Positions 45,245 to 55,475 of a stretch of DNA of 64,000 bases are shown one piece after another. This DNA comes from Apricaphanius iberus. Lineage: Eukaryota; Chordata; Actinopteri; Cyprinodontiformes; Aphaniidae. Position numbers and translations under genes: made by a program. The first letter of the stretch is position 1, and each line of letters opens with the position of its first letter. The stretch lies in assembly GCA_028564705.1 (NCBI GenBank), contig JAPXFQ010002904.1, positions 1,240,001 through 1,304,000 on the forward strand. Reading direction: 5' to 3'. Under the pieces are notes generated by a model. The model had not been told where the DNA came from, searched no databases, and saw only the letters and a list, made by a program, of their open reading frames with translations.

Positions 45245-46428
45245 TTATCTGCAATAATCTCCGCCTGGCTGCTGGTCCCCAGTGCACCTGTAGTTATAAG
45301 GGCAGGTACAGAGCTTTGTTGCTGTGGCCCAGCCTCCCTTTGTCCACTGTTCTCTCTAGGTTTGCGAGCCTCAAAATAACGGCGCACATAAATCCCCTCT
45401 GGCCAAAGTTGTGGTTCATACATGTCAGTCACTTCATTGCATTCGGCAGTCACGTGAAATGAACTGAATCTTTTGCGGGTCGAGTCAATCTTCCGACATG
45501 TCACAGTTTTGCCTAATTTCTCCGTTAAATAATCACACAGAATTTTAGCATCAAGATCGGGGGAGAAACGAGTGGCAAAGACACTCACCAGCTTGGTTTT
45601 GATCACTGGGATATTACTTGCTGTGCCGGTGCCAATTATTCCCACCTTCCTCTGCTCATTCTTCCGGGTCAGCACACCTCCGGGTTTCGGCTGCATAGAT
45701 ACTTTTTGTGACTTCTGAGACTTGCGTTTCCCTTGCTTCAGCACGGTACTCCACACAGGGGAAAGAAGTTGAGGGTTTGCCGTCACTCTCGGTGACTGCC
45801 GAGCAGGCTCCGCCAGCCCCACCGCTTCATTCTCCTGCAATACCGATACAGCGCCTCCGGCGCCATGGGCCCGACTGCGCGAACCATTACGATGGCACGT
45901 CTCCACGGCCATCATCCGGCGGCCCAGGGCCGCAGTTGCCGCTCCCAGTTCAGCGTTCACGCTTACCTGAGTTTCCCACGTTTCCCTCAGAGTGGAAACT
46001 TCCTGACTCAACCGCTCCAGCCTACTGAGCAGTGCCGATGCATCAATACTGCCAAAGCCGACAGGTGGGAGTTCATCCAGGTAGTATGAAACAAACCTGG
46101 GAATGTCCTCACCACGCTCATTCAGCAGTTTCATGCAGTCCTTAATGTTATTAGCATCTTTCTGGGCGCCTTTGTGCTTTACAAAACGTAGTGCTGTCGG
46201 GCACAGCTCAAACAGCAGCCGCTTGGATTCTTCTATCCAGTCAGATGAGAAGTTGCTTGCGGCTAACAACACAATGTCATCATGCGGCACGGTTCTCATC
46301 TTGACAAATATGAAGTGTAGAAACTCATCTTCGACAATCACTTTCCCATCAGTTGTTTTATATACCTCTGGTTTTATACGAGAGTTTGCAGTGCCGGTGT
46401 GGCAGGTTAACTGCCTCCTCATTGCCAT
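45241..46428 (-). CDS. LINE ORF1: RNA-binding-type protein (395 aa)
   Basis: Encoded immediately upstream of ORF2 with the stop overlapping the ORF2 ATG. Residues ~120-170 (SALLSRLERLSQEVSTLRET) have a heptad-like leucine pattern suggesting a coiled coil. The middle (~180-260) is basic and low complexity. Residues ~285-355 (VFATRFSPDLDAKILCDYL, then WPEGIYVRRYF) resemble the RRM-like/C-terminal domain of LINE ORF1 proteins. No CCHC zinc knuckle was seen. By analogy it binds element RNA and acts as a chaperone; that role is inferred. Start chosen as the first ATG (MAMRRQL). Confidence 0.8.
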   Translation of the reverse strand: MAMRRQLTCHTGTANSRIKPEVYKTTDGKVIVEDEFLHFIFVKMRTVPHDDIVLLAASNFSSDWIEESKRLLFELCPTALRFVKHKGAQKDANNIKDCMKLLNERGEDIPRFVSYYLDELPPVGFGSIDASALLSRLERLSQEVSTLRETWETQVSVNAELGAATAALGRRMMAVETCHRNGSRSRAHGAGGAVSVLQENEAVGLAEPARQSPRVTANPQLLSPVWSTVLKQGKRKSQKSQKVSMQPKPGGVLTRKNEQRKVGIIGTGTASNIPVIKTKLVSVFATRFSPDLDAKILCDYLTEKLGKTVTCRKIDSTRKRFSSFHVTAECNEVTDMYEPQLWPEGIYVRRYFEARKPRENSGQREAGPQQQSSVPALITTGALGTSSQAEIIADK

Positions 46429-47035
46429 GCTTGATCACCACTTAACTTAAACTCTCAACACGAATTAGAAAACGAGTTGAGGTCAGCAGCTTTATTTGCT
46501 CAGAATTGCTTCAAAAGAATCGGCCTCCGGTTTACCATGTCAGATCTGTGGCAGCATGTCAAAGTCATAAATGCAGTGGCATTCAAATAGTTCCGTTTTG
46601 GTTTCCTCTCACCAAACCATGTTCTCTTGGGATTTTATTTGTTTGTTTAAAAGTTCTGCAGATAACTTTACATGAGAATCAGCATATGTTTTCTTCTGTA
46701 GTGGAGCCTCGTGTAGAGACGCTCTTGTGTGCATCACTGTTTTTAGGGACAGAAACTGAGGACCTCAGTGAACACTAACAAACCCCCAGTTGATTTCTAA
46801 TTAAACTCTACCTGTTGTAAAAGCAAACTGCAAATGGGTTGCCAAATGGTCTTTCGTAACATGTCCTTAAACGACCATATAGGTTGATTGTCACCGCTCC
46901 AAAAAACGACCCATTTGAGCGTTTTTTTTCTGGATTTACCTGACGTCCAAAAACACTCTCTGCCTCCGTGTGTTTAAAAGGCATTTGTGTTGCATGCTTT
47001 TTCTAATAGAATTGGCACTTCTTTTATACAAAAAA
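46429..47035. other. no gene seen; may include the LINE 5' UTR
   Basis: Sequence just beyond the LINE ORF1 start is unassigned. No target-site duplicate of the sequence outside the LINE tail was found. Confidence 0.35.
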
Positions 47036-47039
47036 GTGG

Positions 47040-47105
47040 TTTTGAATTGAGAGCAGACATGGGACGAAGGTTCACCCAACCAGGAATCGAACCCGTGACG
47101 ACTGC
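47040..47105 (-). repeat. tRNA-like fragment with a perfect B box
   Basis: Minus strand reads GTCACGGGTTCGATTCCTGGTTGGGT; GGTTCGATTCC is an exact Pol III B box. No cloverleaf or A box at proper spacing could be drawn, so it is a tRNA-derived SINE piece rather than a tRNA gene. Confidence 0.4.
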
Positions 47106-47117
47106 CACGTGACGACT

Positions 47118-47152
47118 GCTCATAGCAGTTTGTTTCACAAACTGCTATGAGC
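47118..47152. repeat. perfect inverted repeat, 16-bp arms, 3-nt loop
   Basis: GCTCATAGCAGTTTGT (47118-47133) is the exact reverse complement of 47137-47152, with TTC between, followed by a T run. The 11-mer GTGACGACTGC occurs twice just upstream (47095-47105 and 47109-47119). It lies beside the tRNA-like B box sequence. Confidence 0.85.
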
Positions 47153-47305
47153 CTTTTTTTAAATTAAATAAGAAACAAAATAAGATAAGAAAGATTTACA
47201 AGATATACTTCTAACAAGTTTGTTCTTTATTTTTGATTTCATCAACTGCAGAATTATTTTAGATTAAAAAAACTCCCTTCTTGCATAAATAATACTTTTT
47301 TACGA

Positions 47306-47342
<37 letters not shown>
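47306..47342. repeat. (ATT)n microsatellite
   Basis: About twelve ATT units. Confidence 0.95.
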
Positions 47343-47344
<2 letters not shown>

Positions 47345-48614
47345 ATGGTTTCCTTTCAAAGAAACATTTAATGAATCCGCTTGATTAAAGAATATTAAAG
47401 CAAATGTAAAGGCTAATCCTAGGCGACTTAAAAAAAAGCTTTAGGACAGATTTCAGTCTGACATGTTTTGAAATTTCTCAAGACTCACCCATGAAATCCA
47501 CTCCTTCACTCAGGCATCCTTTCTGAAGGCGTCTTAAAAAATACAACACATGACTTCCTCAAGGGTGGCTGGAGAGACCACTGTTTAATTTAGACGGTTA
47601 CCTGGCAACGGCAGAATTTGGCATGGCAGTCGGAAGTTGTTGTTGGATATTCTGAGGGAAATAGTTTCAAAATAAAAGGAGTTAATTGACATTAATTGAA
47701 GAGGATTTCCTGATTTAGGTCAGTTAGGATTCCTAAAATAATTAATCTTATTTTATAACTAAATACAGAATAATGATAAATAATAAATGAAAATACTAAT
47801 TAAATAGTAAAAATAATAATAAATACGAATAAATAAAATAATAAAAGATAAAATCTTCCTTTTAAGAACTCCTTAAACAAAATATCAAAGATCAAAATAT
47901 CTTTAAAAACTTTGGAAAAGCTCATATGATGACATCATGGGTTTTCAAACTTTGAATAGGTTCAATAACAACATTTGCAGTAAATAAATCCCCTGCTGAG
48001 GATGCAATATGTAGCAACACCCCAAAGGACAGAGGGAGAGGTGTATAATGTTTTTGTGCAGAAGAAGAGAAGCGAATGGGATGGCACATGTAAATGTAAA
48101 CAACCTATCAAAGTTGATGGTAATGTCCTTTATTTTAAACTGAAAGTTTGTTTTTTTAAATGGTAAGGATGATTGAACAAATCATCTAAAAAAGTACTTC
48201 TTACATTAAAAACAAGGATTCAAACTACTATCTTAAAAACTAGTAGGTAATGTAAACACACTACCTACAGTCTTAGAGCAGATGAGATTTGTCAAATATA
48301 TAATCAAATACAAGAATGTATAGTTAAAGAAAAAAGTTTTAAAACAATCACATTCAGCTGCAAAAGCTAAGGGAAAAGGTTTTCATTTTAATCATTGTTC
48401 CAGCGTACTCAGCACTTTTTAGTACACTTTAGTTCAACTTTTAAACAATTGCTTCAGTAGTACGTTTTATTTATGTTAATACATTTTCATTGACCCAGGT
48501 AGGTCTTTTTTTCTTTCTTTCTTTTTTGTTGTTTTGCTAAAATACCACAATGAAGATAAAATTCAGTACCCTTGTGTAAATCTATACATATGAAGGTATA
48601 TATACACCCCAGTT

Positions 48615-48812
48615 CAGGGGTGTCAAACAGCAGTCCTCGAGGGCAACCTTTAGATTTGTTCCTGTTCCAACACATGTATGAAATTGTTAAATTGCCTCCT
48701 CAGCAGGTAGTTAGAATCTATGGAGTCCTGTTGAGGACTTAATTATTTGATCCAGCTGTGTTGAAACAGAGAAAAAATTGCAGGACACCGGCCCTTGACT
48801 GGAGTTTGACAC
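48615..48812. mobile_element. MITE with CAGGGGTGTCAAAC-type inverted ends
   Basis: The left end CAGGGGTGTCAAACAGCAGTCC mirrors the right end GGAGTTTGACACC. The interior is partly self-complementary (CCAACACATG/CAGCTGTGTTG and CAGGACACCGGCCC). It matches a widespread teleost hAT-type MITE from memory. No clear target duplication was identified. Confidence 0.65.
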
Positions 48813-48827
48813 CTACCTTCTTCAACA

Positions 48828-48902
48828 GAAAAAAATGCAATGAATTAGAAAGTAGGTTTTATTTTCTTCTCTTCTTGTTACAACAAATGATGGGGAATTA
48901 GA
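48828..48902 (+). repeat. dispersed repeat, copy 2 (partner at 14686-14760)
   Basis: Shares ACAGAAAAAA, TGAATTAGAA and GGTTTTATTTTCTTCTCT with the partner, in the same order and orientation, about 34 kb away. Confidence 0.6.
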
Positions 48903-49199
48903 TTAAAAACTGGCACCAGTTCTTCACAAAAGACAAGACCAAACAAAACAAGACGTGCCAACAGCTCAGGAAACAACAATACAGTTAAGCAATACACAAT
49001 AAACAAGATAAAAAAATAATAATAAAAAAATACCACAAAACAAAAATTCCATATAATGTGTTTGTGTTAATTGTTGAAGTTCTCTGTTTTACGTTATAGT
49101 TTGTGGTCCAAATGTAGTCATGCTCTTTAGTTATCTTTTGAGTTATGCTGTTGTCAGTGTTTGGTGGTTATTGTCCGCGCACCATCATAGAAATGATGG

Positions 49200-49830
49200 T
49201 ACATGGGACTGGGTTTTTTCCCCTTTATTTTTATCAGGCCAGAAATCTAGGTGTAATAAAGGACTCAGACCTGAATCTCCAGGATCACATAAAGGCATTG
49301 ATGAGGTCAGTTTTGTATCATCTGAGGAACATTTCTAGGATTAAAGGAATGATGATGCAATGAGACCTAGAAAACTCATCCATGCATTTATGTCTAGCCG
49401 CCTTGATTACTGTAACAATATCTTCACAGGTCTGCCTAAAAAGTCAAATAGACAGTTGCAGCTGATCCAGAATGCTGCTGCTTGTATTCTTACTAGAACC
49501 AGGAATGTAGAACACATCACCCCAGTTCTAAAGTCACTACATTGGCTCCCTGTAGCTCAGAGAATAGATTTCAAAGTGCTTTTATTAGTCTATAAATCAT
49601 TAAATGGGTTAGCACCAGAGTACATTAAGGATCTGCTATTGCTGTACAAACCCTCCAGACCACCCAGGTCTTCAATCTCTAGTCTACTGATCGTCCATTT
49701 AACCAGAACAAAACATGGAGAAGCAGCTTTCAGCTTCTATGCTCCTCATATCTAGAACAAACTCCTGGATGAATCCAAAGCGGCACAGACACTTAACTCT
49801 TTTTAGCTGAAATAAAAACGTATCTATTTA
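49200..49830 (+). pseudogene. L2-type LINE reverse transcriptase C-terminal fragment
   Basis: Frames read ARNLGVIKDSDLNLQDHIKA, then after a stop RLDYCNNIFTGLPKKS, QLIQNAAACILTRTRNVEHI, LKSLHWLPVAQRIDFK and LAPEYIKDLL. This conserved series is the post-RT domain of L2-clade LINEs in fish. A stop at about 49360 and lack of the RT palm make it a 5'-truncated remnant. A Tc1 element adjoins its 3' side. Confidence 0.8.
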
Positions 49831-49851
49831 GAGTTGCCTATGAGTAACTGA

Positions 49852-51290
49852 TATAGTCAGGTCTATAGAAAATGGGACATCGACACAATGCTAACATTTT
49901 TGGCTCTATACACCACCACAATGGATATCAAATGAAATGAACAAGATGTGCTTTAACTGCAGACTTATATTTGAGGGTATTTACATCCAAATCAGGTGAA
50001 CGGTGTGGGAATTACAACAGTTTGCATATGTGTCTCCCACTTGTTAAGGGACCAAAAGTAATGGGACAATTGGCTTCTGAGTTGTTCCATGGCCAGGTGT
50101 GTGTTATTCCCTCATTATCCCAATTACAATGAGCAGATAAAAGGTCCAGAGTTCATTTCAAGTGTGCTATTTGCATTTTGAATCTGTTGCTGTCAGCTGT
50201 CAAGATGAGATCCAAAGAGCTGTCACTATCAGTGAAGCAAGCCATCATTAGGATGAAAAAACAAAAGAAACCTATCAGAGAGATAGCAAAAACATTAGGT
50301 GTGGCCAAAACAACAGTTTGGAACATTCTCAAAAAGAAGGAACGCACCGGTGAGCTCAGCAACACCAAAAGACCCGGAAGACCATGGAAAACAACTGTGG
50401 CAGATGACCAAAGAATCCTTTCCCTGGTGAAGAAAACACCCTTCACAACAGTTGGCCACATCAAGAACACTCTCCAGGAGGTAGGTGTATGTGTTTCAAA
50501 GTCAACAATCAAGAGAAGACTCCACCAGTGTGAATACAGAGGGTTCACCACAAGATGTAAACCATTGGTGAGCCCCAAAAGCAGGAAGGCCAGATTAGAG
50601 TTTGCCAACCAACATCTAAAAAAGCCTTCACAGTTCTGGAACAACATGCTATGGACAGATGAGTACAAGATTGAACTTGTACCAGAGTGATGGGAAGAGA
50701 AGAGTATGGAGACGGAACAGAATTGCTCATGATCCTAAGCATACCACCTCATCAGTGAAGCATGGTGCTGGAAGTGTCATGGCGTGGTCATTTATGGCTG
50801 CCAGTGGAACTGGTTCTCTTGTATTTATTGATGATGTGACTGCTGACAAAAGCAGCACGATGAATTCTGAAGTGTTTCGGGCAATATTGTCTGCTCATAT
50901 AAAGCAAAATGCCTCAGAACTCATTGGACGGCGCTTCACAGTGCAGATGGACAATGACCCAAAGCATACTGCAAAAGCAACCAAAGAGTTTTAGAAGGGA
51001 AAGAAGTGGACTGTTTTGCAATGCCCAAGTCAATCACCTGACCTGAATCCGATTGAGCATGCATTTCACTTGCTGAAGACAAAACTGAAGGGAAAATGCC
51101 CCAGGAACAAGCAGGAACTGAAGACTGTTGCAGTAGAGGCCTGGCAGAGCATCACCAGGGATGAAACCCAACGTCTGGTCATGTCTATGTGTTCCAGACG
51201 TCAGGCTGCAATTGACTGCAAAGGATTGAAATGTATAATTTGATTTATGGTTCTTATTCTGGATCACTTTCATGGGAAAGTGATCACAAA
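49852..51290 (+). mobile_element. Tc1 transposon, transposase broken, right end not recognised
   Basis: The left arm starts near 49852 (GTCAGGTCTATAG...ATGGGACATCGACACAA) and runs to about 50090 (AAAGTAATGGGACAATT), matching from memory the terminal arm of an abundant teleost Tc1 family. The transposase follows at 50178-51243. The expected mirror arm after the transposase is absent or scrambled beyond about 51250. The element sits directly beside the L2 fragment. Confidence 0.75.
50178..51243 (+). pseudogene. Tc1 transposase (DD34E) with frameshift and stop
   Basis: The N-terminal half (50178-50690) has the paired-like HTH (IRMKKQKKPIREIAKTLGVA, TTVWNILKK), the GRPWKTT linker and a second HTH, ending just after the first catalytic Asp in LWTDEYK. 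A frameshift near 50690 moves the frame. 50690-50994 carries KHGAGSVMAWSFM and the second Asp in MDNDPKHTA, then a TAG at 50992-50994. 51016-51243 carries SPDLNPIEHAF with the catalytic Glu. All three catalytic residues are still encoded, but one frameshift and one stop inactivate the copy. Confidence 0.9.
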
Positions 51291-52365
51291 CTGTTGACTG
51301 GTGGTGTATATGTGCAGTGGCACACAGCGTATGTTTTCTGAATAAGTCAACCAGTAAACCATTATCCATGCTCCTGCCAAAGAGATCTGGTTTGTCCCGT
51401 GCCTCAAGTGTAAGTTTGTTCTTATAATTGCCAGGGACAGTAACCATAAACTGTAGTCTGGTTTGAAGATTGTTAGGAATCAAATATTAATTAATATATT
51501 AGATATGTATTCATCTGATTGAAAATGATGAAGCAAGTTTGAGTTATTTAAATACACACAATAATTCTCACAAAATAACATCCATACATCATTGCATTTC
51601 TGGGATTTAGTCTTTCATTTATTGATTGTACTATGTTTTATGCACTTTCAGATAAACTTCTTGCCAGATTTTTTGATATTTACAGAAAAGTTTGTATTTT
51701 TTTAAATTCCGTTTCTGAACCTGTCTGAATATGACACGGGAACAAAGTGAAATCCAGAAAACAATTGAGTTATTCAGATAAAAAGAAGAAGTAGGTTGGG
51801 TCTTGGTACACTGAAAGGAAAAGAGAAAATAAAACCACACATCACTAAAACATCTAAGTGTCTTTACATGCAACAGACCGGTAGGAAAACTCAACTTTAT
51901 TTGGTTTAAATAATATACCTTTAGAGAGGAAAATCAGAGATCGAATGTTTTGGTTGAATTGATTCTGAGTCAAGTAAGAAAAACTATTTTGAAGAATGAC
52001 TGTAGGAAGTTACAAAAACCTGACTTCCTCTTTAAAGAATGTTATTCTTTAAATATTAAGTCTTTAAATATGAAGTATTTTCAGTGTGAAACTTTGTAAA
52101 GGAACAGGAGCAGATTGTCTGTTTCGCTGGTGCTCAACTAAAAATTAACAGATTAAATAAAATTATTTCTGTTTTAGCTGCAGAGAAATTGATATCATAA
52201 TATAACTGATTTGTTTTTATTTCGTGTTTTCCATATTTTGTAATAATAATATTAATATATTTGTTTTTGTTAAAATATAATATTTTATTTTAATTTTACA
52301 TTTTTAAAGAAGAATTTTCAATTCTAACACAGTTTATTTAAATATTGTAATTATATAAACATAAT
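51291..52365. other. no gene seen
   Basis: AT-rich sequence without recognised features. Confidence 0.4.
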
Positions 52366-52627
52366 ATCCATCCATTCATTATCTATTCCACTTATTATTA
52401 TCCCTTGAAGCATCACGAGGGACTATCTTCGGTGCTCATCGGACAAGAGTATGCCAGTCAATCACAGGGCAACACAAAGACAAACAGGACAAACGACAAT
52501 GCACGCACACACTCATACCTAAGGGTAAATTAGAGAGACCAATTAACCTAAAAATCATGTTTTTTTCACTTTGGGTGGAAGCCAGACTTGCAGGGAACCC
52601 ACGCATGCGGAGAACATGTAAACTCAC
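52366..52627 (-). repeat. diverged (GGAT)n SINE copy
   Basis: On the minus strand the body (GAGTTTACATGTTCTCCGCA, GTGGGTTCCCTGCAAG) and a terminal ATGGATGG recall the 19611-20007 SINE. The tRNA-like head is missing. Divergence is high, so this is an old copy. Confidence 0.6.
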
Positions 52628-53111
52628 AATAAAAAACACAACTTCCTTTTTTCAGCCTGACAAAGTATTTTAAAATTGAAGTTTTATTCCTTTTGGGGCA
52701 ATAACACACCAGTAAGTTAGTCCAACAAACCAAGAAAGCTGTAAGCTTCAGCTGAATTTTTTGAGGCATCAGTACTTAAATCTGTGAGAGGCGCTTCATT
52801 ACAACCAGGAAAAGTTATTTCAACATAAATGCTTTTGTTGTGAAACAGAGGAAATCCAACTTCTGTAGCTTTCTTACTATAAAAAAAAAACTTGCAATGA
52901 AAAAATATTTTCAGTTGTGAAAACTTGAAAAATTAAGTTAGATATTTTAGGGGCAGCAATTTAAGTCAAACTTAAAAAGTGAGGTAGTTGTATGCTGTAA
53001 CATTATTTAGTGAGTTGTCAGTACTTGTATCTTTATGTTTTAGGTCATTGCAAAAGGAGAAAGTTGTGCTAACTGACATTCTTTTATTGTGAAATGTGGG
53101 GAAAACCTACA

Positions 53112-53730
53112 GAAGCCCTAAAGGGTCATACATACATACATTTTATTTCCCGTTTTCTTGTGATAACGAGATACTTTTCCTCCGTTTTTTGTGGTGATAA
53201 CGAGATAATTTTCCCACGTTTTCCCGTGATAACGAAATGATTAATTTGAGATCTCAAGAAAACAAAACGATATTGTCTTTTAAATCACTGCAGGAAACAG
53301 CATTCAGTGTAGCAATGTCAGAGGAGCAGGATAATATTGATCACTGCATCACACATATTTTCAATCAAGGCCTGACACAGGCTGACATAGCTTCATGCCT
53401 TGCTATTACAGATAATATACACATTAGTGTGCTTTATCTAAGAAGACGGTTAGCAAGGCTTCATCTTTATCGGAGGCGTAATCTAAGTGACCCTTATGTA
53501 GTCATTAACTACATAGCTGACCAGCTACGAGGCGCCAGGCGTCTCCATGAATACGGGATGATAACTGAGATTTGCAGAGTAGCAGGATTGCGAGTCACTA
53601 GAAACCTAGTGTATGCAGTGCATGCATTATGTCTCAAATTTGTTATCACGAGAAAACGGAGGAAAATTATCTCGTTATCACGAGAAAATAAAATGTATGT
53701 ATGTCTGACCTTTTAGGGCTTCCGTAAAAA
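53112..53730. mobile_element. inverted-repeat element carrying an ORF (unclassified)
   Basis: The left end GAAGCCCTAAAGGGTCATAC and the right end (reverse complement GGAAGCCCTAAAAGGTCAGAC) form terminal inverted repeats extending through (CATA)n and ATTTTATTT. Inside them, at both ends, are repeated GTTATCACGAGAAAA-like subterminal motifs in inverted array. At ~620 bp it has the size of a MITE but contains an uninterrupted 159-codon frame. The target duplication was not resolved. Confidence 0.7.
53237..53716 (+). CDS. HTH-like N-terminal fragment of an integrase-type transposase
   Basis: The open frame probably starts at ATG 53315-53317 (MSEEQDNIDHCITHIFNQGL); the upstream part reads through the terminal repeat. 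The sequence TQADIASCLA, LYLRRRLARLHLYRR and ADQLRGARRLHEYGMITEIC resembles the DNA-binding N-terminus of teleost repetitive proteins that carry an rve-type integrase core, a comparison from memory. The core domain is absent: after HALCLKFVITRKR the frame enters the right terminal repeat. It could encode a DNA-binding-only product or be an unselected remnant. Expression unknown. Confidence 0.5.
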   Translation: MINLRSQENKTILSFKSLQETAFSVAMSEEQDNIDHCITHIFNQGLTQADIASCLAITDNIHISVLYLRRRLARLHLYRRRNLSDPYVVINYIADQLRGARRLHEYGMITEICRVAGLRVTRNLVYAVHALCLKFVITRKRRKIISLSRENKMYVCLTF

Positions 53731-55024
53731 CCAACTTTTGTAATCAGCTTTTAGTTAAAGACTGTGTGTTACTTGGACAGAGAGACCCGCAGATGCAGAT
53801 TTTGCTCTTATTTAATTACATTAAAATGGTTTCGGAAACGTTTGTGAACAGATATTGTTGAATATTATAGTAAAAACAGAATATAGAATAGAATATGAGC
53901 TTTATTTGCGGCACCGGTTCTGACACAAACTGTAGTAACCAGATTGAAAAGCAGCTCACATTTTGTGCCTCATTTTGGTTCTTTTTTTTCCGGAGATGTT
54001 AAATACTATGGATTCTGGGCATGCCATCAGCCAAGAACGATTCCCTATATCACCAGAAAAGGTAACCATGGCTATCTTTTTGCAAAAAAAAAAAAACCTG
54101 CTAAAAGTTAGGGCTGTTAAATTTAAATTTACCACCATGTTTTAATTCAGCCCGCAACACATCAGCTCTTTTTCCTATCCAGTCGAACTGAAGATTGTTG
54201 TGCAGCAGCATGTTTTTGTGATCCTAAATGACATGTGGGTATTTTTTTATTAACGTATTGGCAAGGATGCTCCAAATTTATGTCAATTTATGCAGGTTGG
54301 CTCACTGTATAGCTTAAGTACATTTCATAGTGAGATGCTGCTGCGTTACAAATAAGAAATTATTTAGTTAAAGTTATGTTATCGGGCTTAAATTAGTGCT
54401 AACTATTACCGTTAATTTCCTGTTGTGACGAACCAGGGTATTATCTTCTGAGTGATTACTTATGGGAACATGGTAAATTGTGACATTTAATTACTAAATC
54501 TATAATACATTTGATTTATGTAATGTTTAACACAGACAGCTGATATCCAAATGTTAAGTTTATTAATATATTTTGGTTAGTTCTACCTCTATTTGTTATT
54601 TTTCATATGATACCACACATACAGCAGCGGGCTGGGAGACACGGCCGGATCTTTCAAAAGCTCAGCTCTACGCAGACGGGATCTCTGCTTTAAGTCTTTT
54701 GTCATACATCTGCTAATTACCAGCTTAGTTGAAAGTTTACAATGAAATATGAGAATCGACGTGATATGTAGGTTGTAAAAGAAACAGTAAAGCTAACTTA
54801 TTGCACCGAGGCTAACCATTAGCGCCGGCTAGCAGTGGTTTGATTTTTTGTTTTTTTGCTTCCCCTGCTCTCCTCCTCCTCCTAGGCACATATGTGTATG
54901 GTTGTGTTCAATCATACAGTACAGACCAAAAATTCGGACACACCTTCTCTTTCAGTGCGTTTTCATTATATTCCTGACTATTTACATTGTAGATTCTCAC
55001 TGAATGAACACATAAGGAATTAAG

Positions 55025-55225
55025 CCTGTGAATATTCTCAATCATCCAGGTCATGGGTATCTCAAGGAAATTTCAATCGAACGCAACTGGACTTAGTAAT
55101 TTGTCTTGGAAGACGTTTCACCTCTTATCTGATGAAGCCTCTTTGGATAAGAGGTGAAACGTGAAACGTCTTCCAAGACTAATTACTGAGTCCAGTTGCG
55201 TTCAATTGAAATTTCCTTGAGACAT
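55025..55225. mobile_element. foldback element inserted in the Tc1 arm
   Basis: Left arm (TCAAGGAAATTTCAATCGAA, CTGGACTTAGTAATTTGTCT, GGAAGACGTTTCACCTCTTATC) is mirrored by the right arm (GATAAGAGGTGAAACG, CGTCTTCCAAGACTAATTAC, CAATTGAAATTTCCTTGA). The right arm is shorter: the outer ~35 bases of the left arm (CTCAATCATCCAGGTCATGG) have no mirror. ACATAAGGAA occurs on both sides (just before and just after), consistent with a target duplication in the Tc1 arm. An extra GTGAAAC repeat is present near the centre. Confidence 0.7.
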
Positions 55226-55259
55226 AAGGAACTATGTAGTACTTTTCCAGACGTTGTGA

Positions 55260-55475
55260 AATAACCTGGCCTCCAAAGTCAGGTCCAAAGACCTGAACCC
55301 AATTGAGATGATTTGGGGTGAGCTGAACCGCAGAGTGAAGGCAAAAGGGCCAATAAGTACTAAGCATCTCTGGGAACTCCTTCAAGACTGTTGGAAAACC
55401 ATTTCTGGTGACTACCTCTTGAAGCTCAAGAGAATGCAAAGCAGCAATCAGAGCAAAGGGTGGCTACTTTGAGGA
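55260..55475 (+). pseudogene. Tc1 transposase 3' fragment
   Basis: The frame reads DLNPIEMIWGELNRRVKAKG and then LWELLQDCWKTISGDYLLKL, the end of a Tc1 transposase beginning at the DDE glutamate. The rest of the enzyme is deleted. Confidence 0.8.

Larger units (their letters stand above)
42315..46428 (-). mobile_element. two-ORF non-LTR retrotransposon (LINE) with uninterrupted ORFs
   Basis: A minus-strand LINE runs from an ORF1 start at 46428 to a pentameric (GAATT)n tail at 42315-42334, preceded by AATAAAGATTTGAA. The two long ORFs overlap by the four bases ATGA (45241-45244). The 3' untranslated region is only about 90 bases. There is no RNase H and no poly-A tail, which together with the short repeat tail points to a CR1/L2/Jockey-like lineage; the clade was not settled. 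The 5' end and target duplication were not found, so the 5' UTR may extend past 46428. It is in the same orientation as C11orf65 and lies upstream of its first recognised exon. Lack of stops in 4 kb contrasts with every other element here and suggests recent insertion. Confidence 0.9.

Noticed and set aside
42614..46450. Several plus-strand ORFs of 70-140 codons antisense to the LINE
   Set aside because: They are antisense shadows of the real ORF1 and ORF2 frames and have no family motifs.
47480..47630. Two possible minus-strand mini-exons (ATGCCAAATTCTGCCGTTGCCAG/GT near 47600 and one ending GG/GTGAGT near 47490) as the start of C11orf65
   Set aside because: Phases can be joined, but the encoded peptide (MPNSAVAR...) does not resemble the known N-terminus and contains no IQ motif.
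53990..54062. Possible plus-strand exon (MLNTMDSGHAISQERFPISP) followed by GTAACC
   Set aside because: No partner exon or recognised family; the acceptor is weak.
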